Source: Patescibacteria group bacterium (GTDB lineage: Bacteria > Patescibacteriota > Gracilibacteria > UBA1369 > UBA12470). Taken from it: a stretch of DNA of 62,678 nt. The DNA lies in contig JAHIUS010000051.1 in the NCBI GenBank assembly GCA_018816885.1, positions 1 through 62,678 on the forward strand, given 5' to 3'. Numbering within the stretch: position 1 is the stretch's first letter; each line of letters opens with the position of its first letter. This document shows, in pieces, positions 15,522 to 25,200 of this stretch. Made by a program: the position numbers and the translations under genes. The notes under the pieces were generated by a model, which searched no databases, was not told the origin of the DNA, and worked only from the letters and a program-made list of their open reading frames with translations.

Positions 15522-16469
15522 ATGTCCAAACTTGAAACAAGACAGGATTGCGTACTCTTTGATAAGGATAAAACCATTGGGGAATCATGGTCTAAAGGAG
15601 GTGGTTATTACCCCGGAGTTGTTGATTTTGTTAAAAGATTAAGAGCGGCTAACTTTGGGACGGCAGCGGCAACTTGGGATTATCATGTTACCAGAGATCT
15701 TGTTGATCCTAGCAGAGAGTTTTTTCATGAATATTGGGGGCTTGATGATTTTCGTAATAATGAATGGTATTGGGATGAGGAGAGCCGGGAATTGTTAAAC
15801 ATTCCTCCAGGTGATATTGACGGTATATCGCGAGAGCCCTCGTGGAGGCAGGTTCTTCCTGATTGGATTTTGGAGTTCGAAGCTGAGGCAGATCGTTTGA
15901 ATCAAGAAGAAAGGAGACTTAGAGATGCTGCTTTTCAAGCAAGCGACCGAGAAGAAAAATTGAGATTGAGGAAATTGACCACAGAAGCTATGGATCGTGT
16001 TTATGAATTTTTAAGTGATAGAGAGAAGCGTGCGAAAATAAATCGCATTAAAGACTCTGCACCATTTGTAAACCTGGAAACCGGACAGCAAGTTCGACGA
16101 TACACATTGAGAACTTCTAAAGATTTGCATCTTGTGCATTTGGCTCTGATTTCACGCTTTAAAAGCAGGATAAATTCGGTGATGGTTGGAGATTTTTTTG
16201 AGGAAAAATGGATCAGGAAGAGTGAAATGCAAACAATCCCTCTGCTTGAAGCTCCAGATCCTCAGTGGGCGGTTCGAGGGAATTTGGAGGCTTTGCTACC
16301 TATTTTGTTTGATGAAAAGCGAATGACCTGGGAGGTTTGGGATCAGCTTTATGAAGGTGGAGAAGTTACTGATGAAAATAAGCGACTGGTAAAAATCGGA
16401 GATATTGAGTATGAATTGGAACTTGGTGAAGAAGGGGTTAGGATTTTTAGAGAGAGGATTTACCCCTAG
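15522..16469 (+). CDS. HAD-superfamily hydrolase-like protein
   Basis: A 315-residue protein opening with HAD motif I (CVLFDKDKTIGES; nucleophile Asp plus the +2 Asp), a YYPGVVDFVKRLR helix typical after motif I, a motif II-like AAATWDY, and a late motif IV-like VMVGDFFEEKW. Between them lies a long charged helical insert (about residues 115-175) that would act as a cap or partner-binding module. The usual motif III Lys is not obvious. Likely a phosphatase of unknown substrate. Two nucleotides after the winged-helix gene and followed by a terminator. Confidence 0.7.
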   Translation: MSKLETRQDCVLFDKDKTIGESWSKGGGYYPGVVDFVKRLRAANFGTAAATWDYHVTRDLVDPSREFFHEYWGLDDFRNNEWYWDEESRELLNIPPGDIDGISREPSWRQVLPDWILEFEAEADRLNQEERRLRDAAFQASDREEKLRLRKLTTEAMDRVYEFLSDREKRAKINRIKDSAPFVNLETGQQVRRYTLRTSKDLHLVHLALISRFKSRINSVMVGDFFEEKWIRKSEMQTIPLLEAPDPQWAVRGNLEALLPILFDEKRMTWEVWDQLYEGGEVTDENKRLVKIGDIEYELELGEEGVRIFRERIYP

Positions 16470-16499
16470 GCAAATTCCTCCATCGGGGTTGCCTTTTTT
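16469..16499 (+). terminator. Terminator of the winged-helix/HAD operon
   Basis: GGCAA pairs with TTGCC (outer part of the 16469-16493 stem) with an inner CC/GG segment, followed by six Ts. It starts on the last base of the HAD stop codon. Confidence 0.8.
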
Positions 16500-16517
16500 G
16501 CCATTTCCTGGTAGAAT
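16489..16517 (+). promoter_or_regulatory. Promoter of the type IV pilus operon, overlapping the preceding terminator
   Basis: TTGCCT (16489-16494) uses the 3' strand of the terminator stem; 17-nt spacer; TAGAAT (16512-16517). Expected start near 16524, about 20 nt before the ATG at 16544. Confidence 0.6.
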
Positions 16518-16543
16518 ATACTGATAAAAATAAAAAAAACACT

Positions 16544-17818
16544 ATGGAAGATAAGAAAAAACTTTTCCCCAACCTAAAGAAGAAGGAGGAAGACGGCAAC
16601 GTTTTTACCGATCTCTTCGAGAAAGGCAAGGATTCCGAAGTCAAGGATGACGTTGTCGACTCTGTAGTCAAAAAGTCAGAACGCAAGGGTCCGATTCTCG
16701 GCCCGAAACCGAAAACCGGAGATGTGCAGGTTTCCGATAAACCTTTCCGTCTTGGGTTGGGCCTTATCAAGCTTTCCGTTTTTCTTTGGGTTCTTTTCTT
16801 TGCGGCATCTTACTTGACCATGGGGGCGAGTTTTGATTTTTTGGGGCTTAATATCGGTTCCGCTTCGGAGGCTTATTTTGAAGACATTAAGGATGTGCAG
16901 GCTGAGCTTAACGCCGACAATTACCTTATTTCTTACTATTACCTGGACAGTTTTGCTTATCTTGCGGACTCTTATCTCTACAAGCATGCGCAGTACGATT
17001 CGAACTACACTTCTTCAGCGGAGAAGGCTGAGCTTGAGGATGATATTTTTGAGCTGGAAAGCGACCTCTCTTTGGCTCTTACTATGGCGCAGAACAGGCT
17101 TTCTCAAAGCGTTACTCCCGAGGGCGTTGAGGTTCATACGACTTTCAGCCCCGAGATTGAATTCAAAGCGGCTACCGAAGATTTTTTGGAAGAAAAAATT
17201 GCATCTTTAAGCGAGAAATCTGCAGATCCCGATATCCTTTTGGAAATCAGGGGTCTTAATGGCGCTCTTGCGCTTCTCCAAAACGGCGTTTTTGTTAAAA
17301 ATATTCTTGCCACTCAAACTTCTGAGGAACTTTCGCATGATACTGTTTCCGAGTTGGTTGCGGATTTCAGTCGGATTACAACTGATGATTTCACTTTAAT
17401 TTCACAAATAAAAAACAACCGCCAAAATTGGTCCGAAATAATTATGGAGATCGAGAATATCACAAAGGATGTTGACCCTCTGTACGGGACTTCTGTTGAA
17501 AGCGATCTTAATTACTCTTCTTACAGCATAGATTCCGATTCGAATACTATTTCTCTTCAGGGGAGCACTTCTACGGATGATACTCGAAACTTCACTTTGA
17601 TTGCGAATTTGATCGATGCTTTGGAGCAGTCGGATATGTTCAGTAATGTTGTTGAGAGAAGCTTCAGTAAGACCGAGAAATCTTCGAAAAGCGACTCCAG
17701 TTATGAGGCGAGTTTCAGGCTTTCTTTTGGGATTCAGGACGGAGAAGATCTACGAGATACCGTTTTTATTCTTTATGAAAACAAAGATGAGTCCACTCCT
17801 GTTAGCAGAACCGAATAA
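16544..17818 (+). CDS. Bitopic membrane protein of a type IV pilus-type operon (PilN-position)
   Basis: A 424-residue protein with a charged cytoplasmic N-terminus (residues 1-70, Lys/Asp/Glu-rich), one membrane segment at about 75-97 (LIKLSVFLWVLFFAASYL), and a large outer domain with coiled-coil character (ELEDDIFELESDLSLAL) and Ser/Thr/Asp-rich segments. It is first in an operon with a PilO-like protein, PilB and PilC. That order, and the single-pass topology, suggest the PilN or GspL slot of the inner-membrane assembly platform, but sequence alone does not prove homology. No PilM-like actin fold precedes it. Confidence 0.5.
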   Translation: MEDKKKLFPNLKKKEEDGNVFTDLFEKGKDSEVKDDVVDSVVKKSERKGPILGPKPKTGDVQVSDKPFRLGLGLIKLSVFLWVLFFAASYLTMGASFDFLGLNIGSASEAYFEDIKDVQAELNADNYLISYYYLDSFAYLADSYLYKHAQYDSNYTSSAEKAELEDDIFELESDLSLALTMAQNRLSQSVTPEGVEVHTTFSPEIEFKAATEDFLEEKIASLSEKSADPDILLEIRGLNGALALLQNGVFVKNILATQTSEELSHDTVSELVADFSRITTDDFTLISQIKNNRQNWSEIIMEIENITKDVDPLYGTSVESDLNYSSYSIDSDSNTISLQGSTSTDDTRNFTLIANLIDALEQSDMFSNVVERSFSKTEKSSKSDSSYEASFRLSFGIQDGEDLRDTVFILYENKDESTPVSRTE

Positions 17819-17837
17819 TAATCATTAATTTTTCAAT

Positions 17838-18407
17838 ATGGGTAAAGCGATAAATAAAATTCAGATTGTTCTGGCGCTAATTCTGCTCCTTTCACTCGGG
17901 GTGCTTGGATATCTGAAAGCTACAACTTACTTGGATTTGTACAATTACTCTCACGATTTGGAGACTTCTATATCCAATTCTTCTGCCGCGATTGATGAGC
18001 TGAGTTCAACTCTTGCCGAGGCTAAGCTTGTTTTTCGTGATACGGATTCTTCAAAAAACGAGGAGATTGCAAATGTTCTGCCGAAATCAGAGGATTTAAC
18101 CTCTTTAACCAGAGCTTTTGACGATTTTGCGGTCGAGAACAATTTTTCAAATGCCCCTTTCTTCATAAGTAGCATCAGCTATAAGGAAAGTTACGAGTTC
18201 GATGATTACATGGTGCTGCCTTTTTCCATGAAGGTCGAGAGTTCTTCCGATAATTTTTATAAATTTCTTGAGTATATTGAGACTTCAGGGAACTTGGACA
18301 ATCAGGTGAGACTTATGGAGGTTACGGATATTGCGATCAGTCTCAGTGATTCGGATGACGATCTCTTGTCTTTTTCTCTTGAATTAAACGCTTATTTTCA
18401 AAAATAA
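17838..18407 (+). CDS. PilO-like pilus assembly protein
   Basis: A 189-residue bitopic protein: short cytoplasmic N-terminus, membrane segment at residues 9-28 (QIVLALILLLSLGVLGYL), a coiled-coil stretch (DLETSISNSSAAIDELSSTLAEAK), then a compact alpha/beta domain containing FSMKVESSSDNFYKFLEYIE. The latter resembles the PilO/GspM ferredoxin-like fold, where a conserved helix follows a strand like this. It lies 4 nt before pilB. Function as part of the alignment complex is inferred from context. Confidence 0.6.
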   Translation: MGKAINKIQIVLALILLLSLGVLGYLKATTYLDLYNYSHDLETSISNSSAAIDELSSTLAEAKLVFRDTDSSKNEEIANVLPKSEDLTSLTRAFDDFAVENNFSNAPFFISSISYKESYEFDDYMVLPFSMKVESSSDNFYKFLEYIETSGNLDNQVRLMEVTDIAISLSDSDDDLLSFSLELNAYFQK

Positions 18408-18410
18408 CAG

Positions 18411-19733
18411 ATGGCTGCTTCAAAACTACAGGAATTACAGGATGCGATAGTTGCCGGAAATATACCCCAGCTGGTGCTTTCCGCGCTATCTTACGCTATT
18501 GAGAGCAGATCGAGTGATGTGCATATTGAGCCTGAGAAAAACATGATAAGAATGAGGTTTAGAATTGACGGTGTTCTTCGGAGAATTGTCGAGTATCCGC
18601 CAAACATCCATCCGGCTGTTGTGTCACGCGTTAAGATTATGTCGAATTTAAAAATTGATGAACAAAGGATTCCGCAAGACGGGCGCAGTCAAGTAACAAC
18701 CCCCGATGGACGCGAGATGGATCTGCGTATTTCTACCCTGCCAACCGTTAACGGGGAGAAGGTTGTGATGCGTCTTCAAGATCAGTCGCGAGAAATTCCC
18801 GATCTTCCGGAACTTGGACTTGAAGGCAATTCTTTGCGGTTTATTGAAGACAGTCTCAAGAATCCGAACGGAATAATTTTGACAACGGGACCTACCGGGT
18901 CGGGTAAAACCACTACTCTTTATTCGGCTTTGCATCGTCTGAATAAACCCGAAGTCAACATCCTTACTATTGAGGATCCGGTTGAAATCCAGATGGATGG
19001 GCTTAATCAAAGTCAGGTTCATCCGGATATTGATTATACTTTTGCTTTCGGGCTCAGAACGGCTTTACGTCAGGACCCGGATATTATAATGGTTGGTGAG
19101 ATCCGTGATCGTGAGACTATCGATGTTGCTATCGAGGCTTCGCTTACAGGGCATTTGGTTTTATCTACAATTCATACGAATAGTGCCGTTGAAACTCTTA
19201 CTCGTATCGATAATATGGGTGTTCCGCCTTTCCTGATGACTTCCACTGTCAATACTATTATCGCGCAGAGGCTTGTGAGGAAGGTTTGCGAGAATTGCAA
19301 GGAGGAGATTGCTATTGATGAGGAGACTATGAGGATGGTGAAAACTGCTATTTTGAAGTTGCCGCCTTCCGAGACTTCCGATGACGAGCTTACTACCAAT
19401 CTTACTTTTTATCACGGCAAGGGTTGCGATCAATGTGAAGGGATCGGATATAAGGGGCGAGTTGGTCTTTATGAGGTTTTGCAGATGAATAATGAGCTTA
19501 GAAGACTTATTTTGAAAAGGGCTAACGCTCTTGATGTTGAACAGGCCGCTATTGAGTCTGCCGGGATGGTGACTCTTGAACAAAGCGGAATTCTTAAGGC
19601 GCTTAAAGGAGAAACCACTCTTGAAGAAGTTTACAGAGTCGCGAGAAGTACCGGGGATGACCCTCCAAAACCCGCACCTGCGCCGGAGCCGTCGCCGGAG
19701 CCGTTGCCGGAACCTAATCCACAACAACAATGA
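18411..19733 (+). CDS. pilB: Type IV pilus assembly ATPase, PilB/GspE family
   Basis: A hexameric cytoplasmic ATPase that powers pilin assembly. The 440-residue protein has the GspE core: SSDVHIEPEKNMIRMRFRIDG, Walker A TTGPTGSGKTTTLYSAL (about residues 161-177), the Asp box IEDPVEIQMDGLNQSQV, Walker B RQDPDIIMVGEIRDRET, the His box TGHLVLSTIHTNSA, and a four-Cys zinc loop (CENC...CDQC). The roughly 150-residue N-terminal domain of most PilB proteins is missing; the frame starts directly at the ATPase N2 domain. The C-terminus has a Pro/Glu-rich tail of about 25 residues not usual for the family. The stop overlaps the pilC start (ATGA). Confidence 0.93.
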   Translation: MAASKLQELQDAIVAGNIPQLVLSALSYAIESRSSDVHIEPEKNMIRMRFRIDGVLRRIVEYPPNIHPAVVSRVKIMSNLKIDEQRIPQDGRSQVTTPDGREMDLRISTLPTVNGEKVVMRLQDQSREIPDLPELGLEGNSLRFIEDSLKNPNGIILTTGPTGSGKTTTLYSALHRLNKPEVNILTIEDPVEIQMDGLNQSQVHPDIDYTFAFGLRTALRQDPDIIMVGEIRDRETIDVAIEASLTGHLVLSTIHTNSAVETLTRIDNMGVPPFLMTSTVNTIIAQRLVRKVCENCKEEIAIDEETMRMVKTAILKLPPSETSDDELTTNLTFYHGKGCDQCEGIGYKGRVGLYEVLQMNNELRRLILKRANALDVEQAAIESAGMVTLEQSGILKALKGETTLEEVYRVARSTGDDPPKPAPAPEPSPEPLPEPNPQQQ

Positions 19734-20953
19734 CAGAAAACCAAGAACAAAAAGAGGTTAGAGTCGATATCGGTTTAAGCGCCGAGGATGAGGTGCGTAT
19801 GAAGGCCCTCGCTGAAACCTCCGCTTCCGATGATGTCATTCTTAAGAGTACGGGAAACATCTTTTTGGACTTTTATAATAAGTTGAATCTGTATATTCAG
19901 ACCGTGAATAAGGTGCCTATTTCCGAGAAAGTCGCTTTTTTCGAGCTTTTATCCGTAATGATTAATGCCGGAATGCCTCTTGTTAGGGCTCTTTATGTCC
20001 TGGGAGACCAGATTAAAAATGTTAAACTCAAATTGATTATTCGCGATATGGTTAAGAAGGTGGAGAAAGGTATTAAGCTCTCCGATGCGATGGCGGTTTA
20101 CCCTAAAGTTTTCACCGAAGCTGAGATCGGAATGGTTATGAGTGGTGAGGCCAGCGGAAGTCTGAATGAAATTCTGAAACAGGTTTCTATTCAGGTTCAA
20201 AAGAATGCGAATCTGGCTTCGAAAATCAAAGGTGCGATGATCTATCCTATTGTGGTTATTTGTATCTTAATAGCTGCGGTTATCGTTATGTTGACTGTTG
20301 TTGTCCCGAAGATTTCCGGAATTTTTGAGCAGTCGGGAGTTGAGCTGCCTTTTTCTACCAAGACTCTGATATTTTTATCCGATATTGCACAAAAGCATTA
20401 TATTGAGGCTCTATCTGTTATTGGTGTGTTTGTTGTGGCTTTATGGCTTTTTAAGCAAACTAAACAGGGGAAATATTATATTCATAGAAGTCTTCTGCAT
20501 CTTCCGGTGATGGGCGAGCTTCTTAAGATGGTGGCGATTTCCAGGTTTTCCAGGAATCTTTCCAGCCTGATGAGCAGTGGAGTTGCAATTGTGAAGGCTC
20601 TTGAAATTAATGCTAACGCTATCGGGAATGAGGTTTATAAAAAGAGGATTCTGATGGCTGCCGAGGATGTTGCTCAAGGTATTCCTCTTGGAGAAAACCT
20701 TAATGATTCGAAGTTTCTTTTTCCGGATATGGTTGTTTCGATGATTACTGTCGGGGAGCAGACCGCGAATGTTTCGGAGGTTGCGGATAAGATTGCGGAT
20801 TTCTATGAGGAACAGGTTGATGACAGGGTTACTAATCTGAGCAAACTGCTTGAACCTATTATTCTTGTTGTGATGGGTCTTGTTGTCGGAGGATTGGTTG
20901 CTGCGGTTATGCAGCCGATTATGAGTCTGACTGACGTGGGGAATGTTTTGTAG
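19730..20953 (+). CDS. pilC: Type IV pilus platform protein, PilC/GspF family
   Basis: Polytopic inner-membrane platform that works with PilB. The 407-residue product has two GspF domains. The first (about 63-185) includes FFELLSVMINAGMPLVRAL and GMVMSGEASGSLNEIL, followed by the membrane segment MIYPIVVICILIAAVIVMLTVVVPKI. The second (about 265-390) has FSRNLSSLMSSGVAIVKALEI and MITVGEQTANVSEVADKIADFYEEQV, and the last membrane segment is LEPIILVVMGLVVGGLVAAV. Translationally coupled to pilB by a 4-nt overlap. No retraction ATPase PilT, secretin or prepilin peptidase is found in this window. Confidence 0.93.
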   Translation: MTENQEQKEVRVDIGLSAEDEVRMKALAETSASDDVILKSTGNIFLDFYNKLNLYIQTVNKVPISEKVAFFELLSVMINAGMPLVRALYVLGDQIKNVKLKLIIRDMVKKVEKGIKLSDAMAVYPKVFTEAEIGMVMSGEASGSLNEILKQVSIQVQKNANLASKIKGAMIYPIVVICILIAAVIVMLTVVVPKISGIFEQSGVELPFSTKTLIFLSDIAQKHYIEALSVIGVFVVALWLFKQTKQGKYYIHRSLLHLPVMGELLKMVAISRFSRNLSSLMSSGVAIVKALEINANAIGNEVYKKRILMAAEDVAQGIPLGENLNDSKFLFPDMVVSMITVGEQTANVSEVADKIADFYEEQVDDRVTNLSKLLEPIILVVMGLVVGGLVAAVMQPIMSLTDVGNVL

Positions 20954-20973
20954 TGAATGAGGAGGCCCAAGTC

Positions 20974-21045
20974 TCAAGTACCCAGTACCAAGTGGTGGTG
21001 TTTTCCCCCGCCAAGGCGGGGATAAACGCTTCGCGAAAACGGCTT
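20974..21045. repeat. Dispersed composite repeat, copy 2
   Basis: Loose heptads (AGTACCC, AGTACCA, AGTGGTG) lead into a double hairpin: outer arms GTTTTC (21000-21005) and GAAAAC (21035-21040), inner perfect stem CCCCGCC/GGCGGGG (21006-21012 with 21015-21021). CGGCTTTT follows, as in the other copies. The segment GGCGGGGATAAACG (21015-21028) also occurs inside tsaD. Confidence 0.75.
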
Positions 21046-21074
21046 TTTGTATATGGCTGCGGCCTCAAAAGTCC

Positions 21075-21104
21075 TTGACAAAAGCTAAGTAACAAGCGTA
21101 GAAT
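21075..21104 (+). promoter_or_regulatory. Promoter of the 21113 gene, near-leaderless
   Basis: Consensus TTGACA (21075-21080), 18-nt spacer, TAGAAT (21099-21104); eight nucleotides to the ATG at 21113. Confidence 0.75.
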
Positions 21105-21112
21105 TATTTCTT

Positions 21113-21583
21113 ATGTTAGGAGTACCAAAATATTTACCGGCAGATACTTCACAGCGCAAGAGCGTGTCTTATCCTGCTGCCTTGGAAATCTTTTCGAGGC
21201 TTAAGGCCGGGGAAGAGGAGTCTATCGCTGTTGCTTCTTTTAACGGCGCGCCTCATCCGACTTCTTTGCAACTTTCTTTTGATCCGGGAGATGATGGCCG
21301 ACAATGCGGAGTTGGTTTATTCGGTCTTGTTGCGGGAAAGCTTTTTGCAGCAAAAGTTGGTGATATTTTTGTAGATGGAGATCAGATTTACGCGCTTATT
21401 CAGGCTTTTATAAGTTTTGCCAAGTTTTTTGAATTTACCGATCCGGACAATTTTCAGGAAGAACTTGTTTATGATTTAAAAAGGGCTATTGCGGTCAATG
21501 GAATTGAATCGAAGGTTCGCAATAATGTTTTGGAGGTTTTATATGGGACACCTCTTAATTCGGTTATTCGTTCTGGGAAATAG
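21113..21583 (+). CDS. Hypothetical protein next to the prepilin gene
   Basis: A 156-residue protein with no signal peptide or obvious membrane segment. It starts MLGVPKYLPADTSQ, has a central Gly-rich stretch (FDPGDDGRQCGVGLFGLVAG) and a helical C-terminal half. No family recognised. It has its own strong promoter that would give an almost leaderless mRNA, and it lies between pilC and a prepilin gene. A pilus-related or regulatory role is possible but only from position. Confidence 0.6.
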   Translation: MLGVPKYLPADTSQRKSVSYPAALEIFSRLKAGEEESIAVASFNGAPHPTSLQLSFDPGDDGRQCGVGLFGLVAGKLFAAKVGDIFVDGDQIYALIQAFISFAKFFEFTDPDNFQEELVYDLKRAIAVNGIESKVRNNVLEVLYGTPLNSVIRSGK

Positions 21584-21593
21584 TTAAAAAAAT

Positions 21594-21621
21594 TTGCCAA
21601 TAACTACCCAGGTGGTATAAT
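21594..21621 (+). promoter_or_regulatory. Promoter of the prepilin gene
   Basis: TTGCCA (21594-21599), 16-nt spacer, perfect TATAAT (21616-21621); about 28 nt of AT-rich leader without a Shine-Dalgarno motif before the ATG at 21656. Confidence 0.7.
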
Positions 21622-21655
21622 CGTTTTTGACCTTTAAAATTTAACAAATACAAAA

Positions 21656-22135
21656 ATGAACAAAAAAGGTTTTACTCTGATTGAGTTGCTTATTGTGGTG
21701 ACAATCATAGGAATTTTGGCGGTTGCGCTTGTGCCGAGAATTGTTGGAGGAAGTGCCGCTGCGAGAGATGCCAGAAGGCAAACTGATCTGCAGACTATTG
21801 CTACGGGGATGGAGTATTACTTGAGTGAGATAGGAACTTTTGTGGCGTTGGGAGCGGCCGGAGAAGACTTGGATGCTACCGATTACGCTATATTGTCCGC
21901 CTATATTGGCGCGTTCCCTTCAGATCCGGGTGATACAGACTATCGGGTCATCGTGCTTTCAGATGGCAATGGGAATTTGACCAAATATGCGCTTGTTGCC
22001 GAACTTGAGCTGCCTGCTACTGGTGATGATTTTGTTTATTCAGGCATTCCTACAGGAGCGACTTATGCCGCGTTCACAGGAGCCCTTAATCCGTATACTG
22101 ACAGTGCCGTAACCGGCTACTTCATAGTTTATTAA
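21656..22135 (+). CDS. Type IV prepilin / pseudopilin
   Basis: A 159-residue protein with a textbook class III signal: MNKKG followed by FTLIELLIVVTIIGILAVAL, with cleavage expected after Gly5 and Glu at position +5 of the mature pilin. The following helix (AARDARRQTDLQTIATGMEYYL) is typical of GspG-like pseudopilins, as is the DPGDTDYRV segment. The C-terminal globular part is Ala/Thr/Gly-rich. It is presumably the major pilin of the pilB-pilC system upstream and has its own strong promoter and terminator, fitting a highly expressed structural subunit. Confidence 0.93.
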   Translation: MNKKGFTLIELLIVVTIIGILAVALVPRIVGGSAAARDARRQTDLQTIATGMEYYLSEIGTFVALGAAGEDLDATDYAILSAYIGAFPSDPGDTDYRVIVLSDGNGNLTKYALVAELELPATGDDFVYSGIPTGATYAAFTGALNPYTDSAVTGYFIVY

Positions 22136-22157
22136 GAATTTTTTGTTTTTCATTTAG

Positions 22158-22190
22158 GAAAAAGGCCCTTCTAAGATCGGGGCTTTTTTC
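22158..22190 (+). terminator. Terminator of the prepilin gene
   Basis: AAAAAGGCCC pairs with GGGGCTTTTTT around a 10-nt loop, ending in a T-run; the A-rich 5' arm means it could also act on the reverse strand. Confidence 0.8.
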
Positions 22191-22229
22191 TTTTACGATA
22201 TCAGGTCGACTTGTAAAGACTTTTCTTCG

Positions 22230-22258
22230 TTGTACTGAACCTGATGGACAGGTATAAT
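22230..22258 (+). promoter_or_regulatory. Promoter of the giant-protein operon
   Basis: TTGTAC (22230-22235), 17-nt spacer, perfect TATAAT (22253-22258); leader of about 34 nt, A-rich, no Shine-Dalgarno motif before the ATG at 22299. Confidence 0.7.
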
Positions 22259-22298
22259 TACGCTCGGTACATTGTATCCGAAAAATAAAAACAAATAG

Positions 22299-25200
22299 AT
22301 GGCTGTTTTTTCCTCTTCTTCTTTCCAAAGAGTTATCGCCAGTTGGCTTGTGGCCGCGTTGTTTGTTACCCAAACCATCACTTTTGACATCTCTTACTCT
22401 AAACCTGTAGTTGAGAAGTACGATTTGGTGGCTGTTTTGGTTGAGGAGGGGGTTTATAATTCTTCCGAAAGTTATGACGGACTGCGTTCCGAGCACGGTT
22501 CTTATTTGAAAGAAGACACTCTTGCCGACAGGATCGATCGATATGCTTATGATGTGCAGGCGGAGCTGCCGATGACGAAGGCTCTTATTATTGAGATACC
22601 TGAGGACGCGGATACTTACGAGGTTTCTCAGGTTTTGGAAAGGCTTTATTTCGACGGGGATGATATTGAGGGTGAAAACAATCAGCTTGCCGGAGTTGTT
22701 ATTGTCGGAGATGTGCCTTTGCCGGTTGTGACCAAGGGTGGGAACAAGTTTTTGAGTATGCTGCCTTACACCGATTTCGAGGATAAAGTTTATATTTACA
22801 ATGATTTGACCGGTAATTTTGAAAGGAATACTACTGCGGAAACCCTTGCCCCTGAAGTTTGGCACGGAGTTATCGTTCCTCCTTCTCTTGATGAGGAGTT
22901 GGCGTTTTATTTTGATAAAAACCACCTATATCACCTGGGAGTTACGGATTACGCGGAGTTTGATGGGAAGATTTTTTATGGGGATTTTATTGCGGAGCAA
23001 AAGGCTATCAATAATGCCTCTTTTTCAGGTTATAAAACTTATTTGGATTACTGGGAAACTATAGCGTATTACAGATACAACAAACACCTTGTAAAAGAGC
23101 TTTTCGGCGGGGCTGACAATCTTTTGCCCGGAGGTGACGGGATTGATAATGATGGGGACGGGCTTATTGACGAAGACCCGAAAGACGGGATCGACAATGA
23201 CGGGGACGGACTTATCGATGAGGATTTGGGAGATATTTTTGGTGGAATCGACAATGACGGTGACGGATTCATCGATGAAGACGGAACCGACGATAACGAT
23301 AATGATGGAGACGGATTCATGGACGAGGATCCTCCGGGAGACATGAATGGGGACGGGTGCCCGGGAGTTTGCAATTTGGATGATGACGGAGATGCCGTGG
23401 ATGCGGATGACGATGGTTGGCCTACCGGGTTTGAAGATTTGTACGGATGGGATCCTTTTGACAAGTCGTCGCCTTTTCTTTTTGAAGTGCCGGAAGGGCC
23501 GCTCAGAGAGATGCTGCAAGGTTTTTTTACAGATGAGGAGCCTTATATGTGCGTTGCACCTCCCTGCATACAACTTGATGGAAGTTTAACGGGAAATGCT
23601 ATTTATCATTTAACCTGTTATGACAGAGACGGGAATCTGCACCCTGAATGGGATGATGATGAGGATGGAATTTGCGACGAGGATTCCGATACGGATAATG
23701 ACGCTGATAATGATGGACTCGTTGACGAGGACAGACCGGCTTTGGCTGCTTTGGATCCGGAAAATTTCAATCTTATACCTGATATTCAAACAAAAAACAT
23801 ATTTGAACAGTTCACGAAAAAGTATTATGAGCTTTTTTCCAAATTAATCGCGAATGTGCAAGACTGGGCGGATTATACGGGGAGATATAACGCTCACTAC
23901 CTGGATGCGGACGGGATTGAATCGAGTGATGTTGACTCCCCTATGTCTTTAATTACGAAGAAAGATGAGTTCACAATAACTTATTTGAGGGCTGTTAACG
24001 ATCTGATGGAGGAGGCTGTTGATGACGTTGTTGACGCGATTCAGCGGGACGTGAAGTTTATTTCCAATGTTAAACTTACCGTTAAGGTGAACTTCGAGCC
24101 GGAAGAGGACGACCCCGATAATGATGGAGACGGATTGCCCGATCCGCACACTTACGAGAGCGATCCTATTTATTTTGTAAACAATTCAGTTTCTTCGAGA
24201 AGCAGACCTTTTGATATAAGGATTTTGGGGCAGGAGGCGGCTTCTATTGATAATGTTGCCGAGTGTTCGGCTTATATAGGTACTTACGATGAAGAGGAGG
24301 GCGGATCGCAGCTTGTTGAGGGGCTTCGGATTTATGACTTGAATACTGCGGGAGAGTATGAGGAGCAGGGTCTGGGTTACGGCGGTTGTTTCGGGAACTA
24401 TTCGAATATGTCGATTTACGGGGATTTTGTTTCGGCTTTGCAGTTTTGCTTCCCTATTGTTGCCGAGAATCCGGTTAGAAGTGTTGTCGGGACAAAGGAG
24501 ATTTTACCTGGATTTGGAGACGAATCTTTGACCCCCGACTATAGAGCTTGCAACGATTTTCGGGAGCTTAACGGGTTTCTGGGAGATGGGGCTTCGCATT
24601 TTCCGGGGATACCGACGCCTTCGGATGGCGGGTATTTTTATTATGCCGAGAATTTTATTGAGAAAGTGAATGAGATCTTTTTTGAAGCTCATGAGGAGGA
24701 TTACGATCAGGATGATCTTGCTCTGGAAATCGAAGAGTATGTACTGGAACTGAATGATGACGGGGCTTATGACATACCTTATACAAGCACTTACGATCTG
24801 CCCATATATGAGGCCGGCGATGTGGATCTGTTTTTGCAGCTTGCTTATGATGATGTGCCGGACTATCCGAATGAGGTTTCGCTCGGATGGCTGCTTGATG
24901 AACTCGGATATGATGCCGGTAGTCAGGACGGGCTTTCGGACTTTCTTCTCGCCGAGGTTGAGGAGGTAAGGATCCCTATGCCGAGCGAGGACTCGATTCA
25001 GTCTATCGATATAGTAACCGATACTTTTTATGTTAATGACAGCAATGATGATTGGGGTATTTTGGATTTCGATGTGGCTTTCACGAATGATTCGGATGAG
25101 GCTCATTCCGTATCGAGTGTCTATAAGCATGTTGAGCCCACCAATCAGACTATTTCCGCACAGGTTAGCGCACAGTTTTCTCAGTCTTTACCGATTGATG

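Noticed and set aside
24504..25130. Long antisense frames within the giant gene (for example 208 and 342 residues)
   Set aside because: They mirror the strongly biased Asp/Gly codon pattern of the sense strand and show no domains; the sense frame is continuous and domain-rich.
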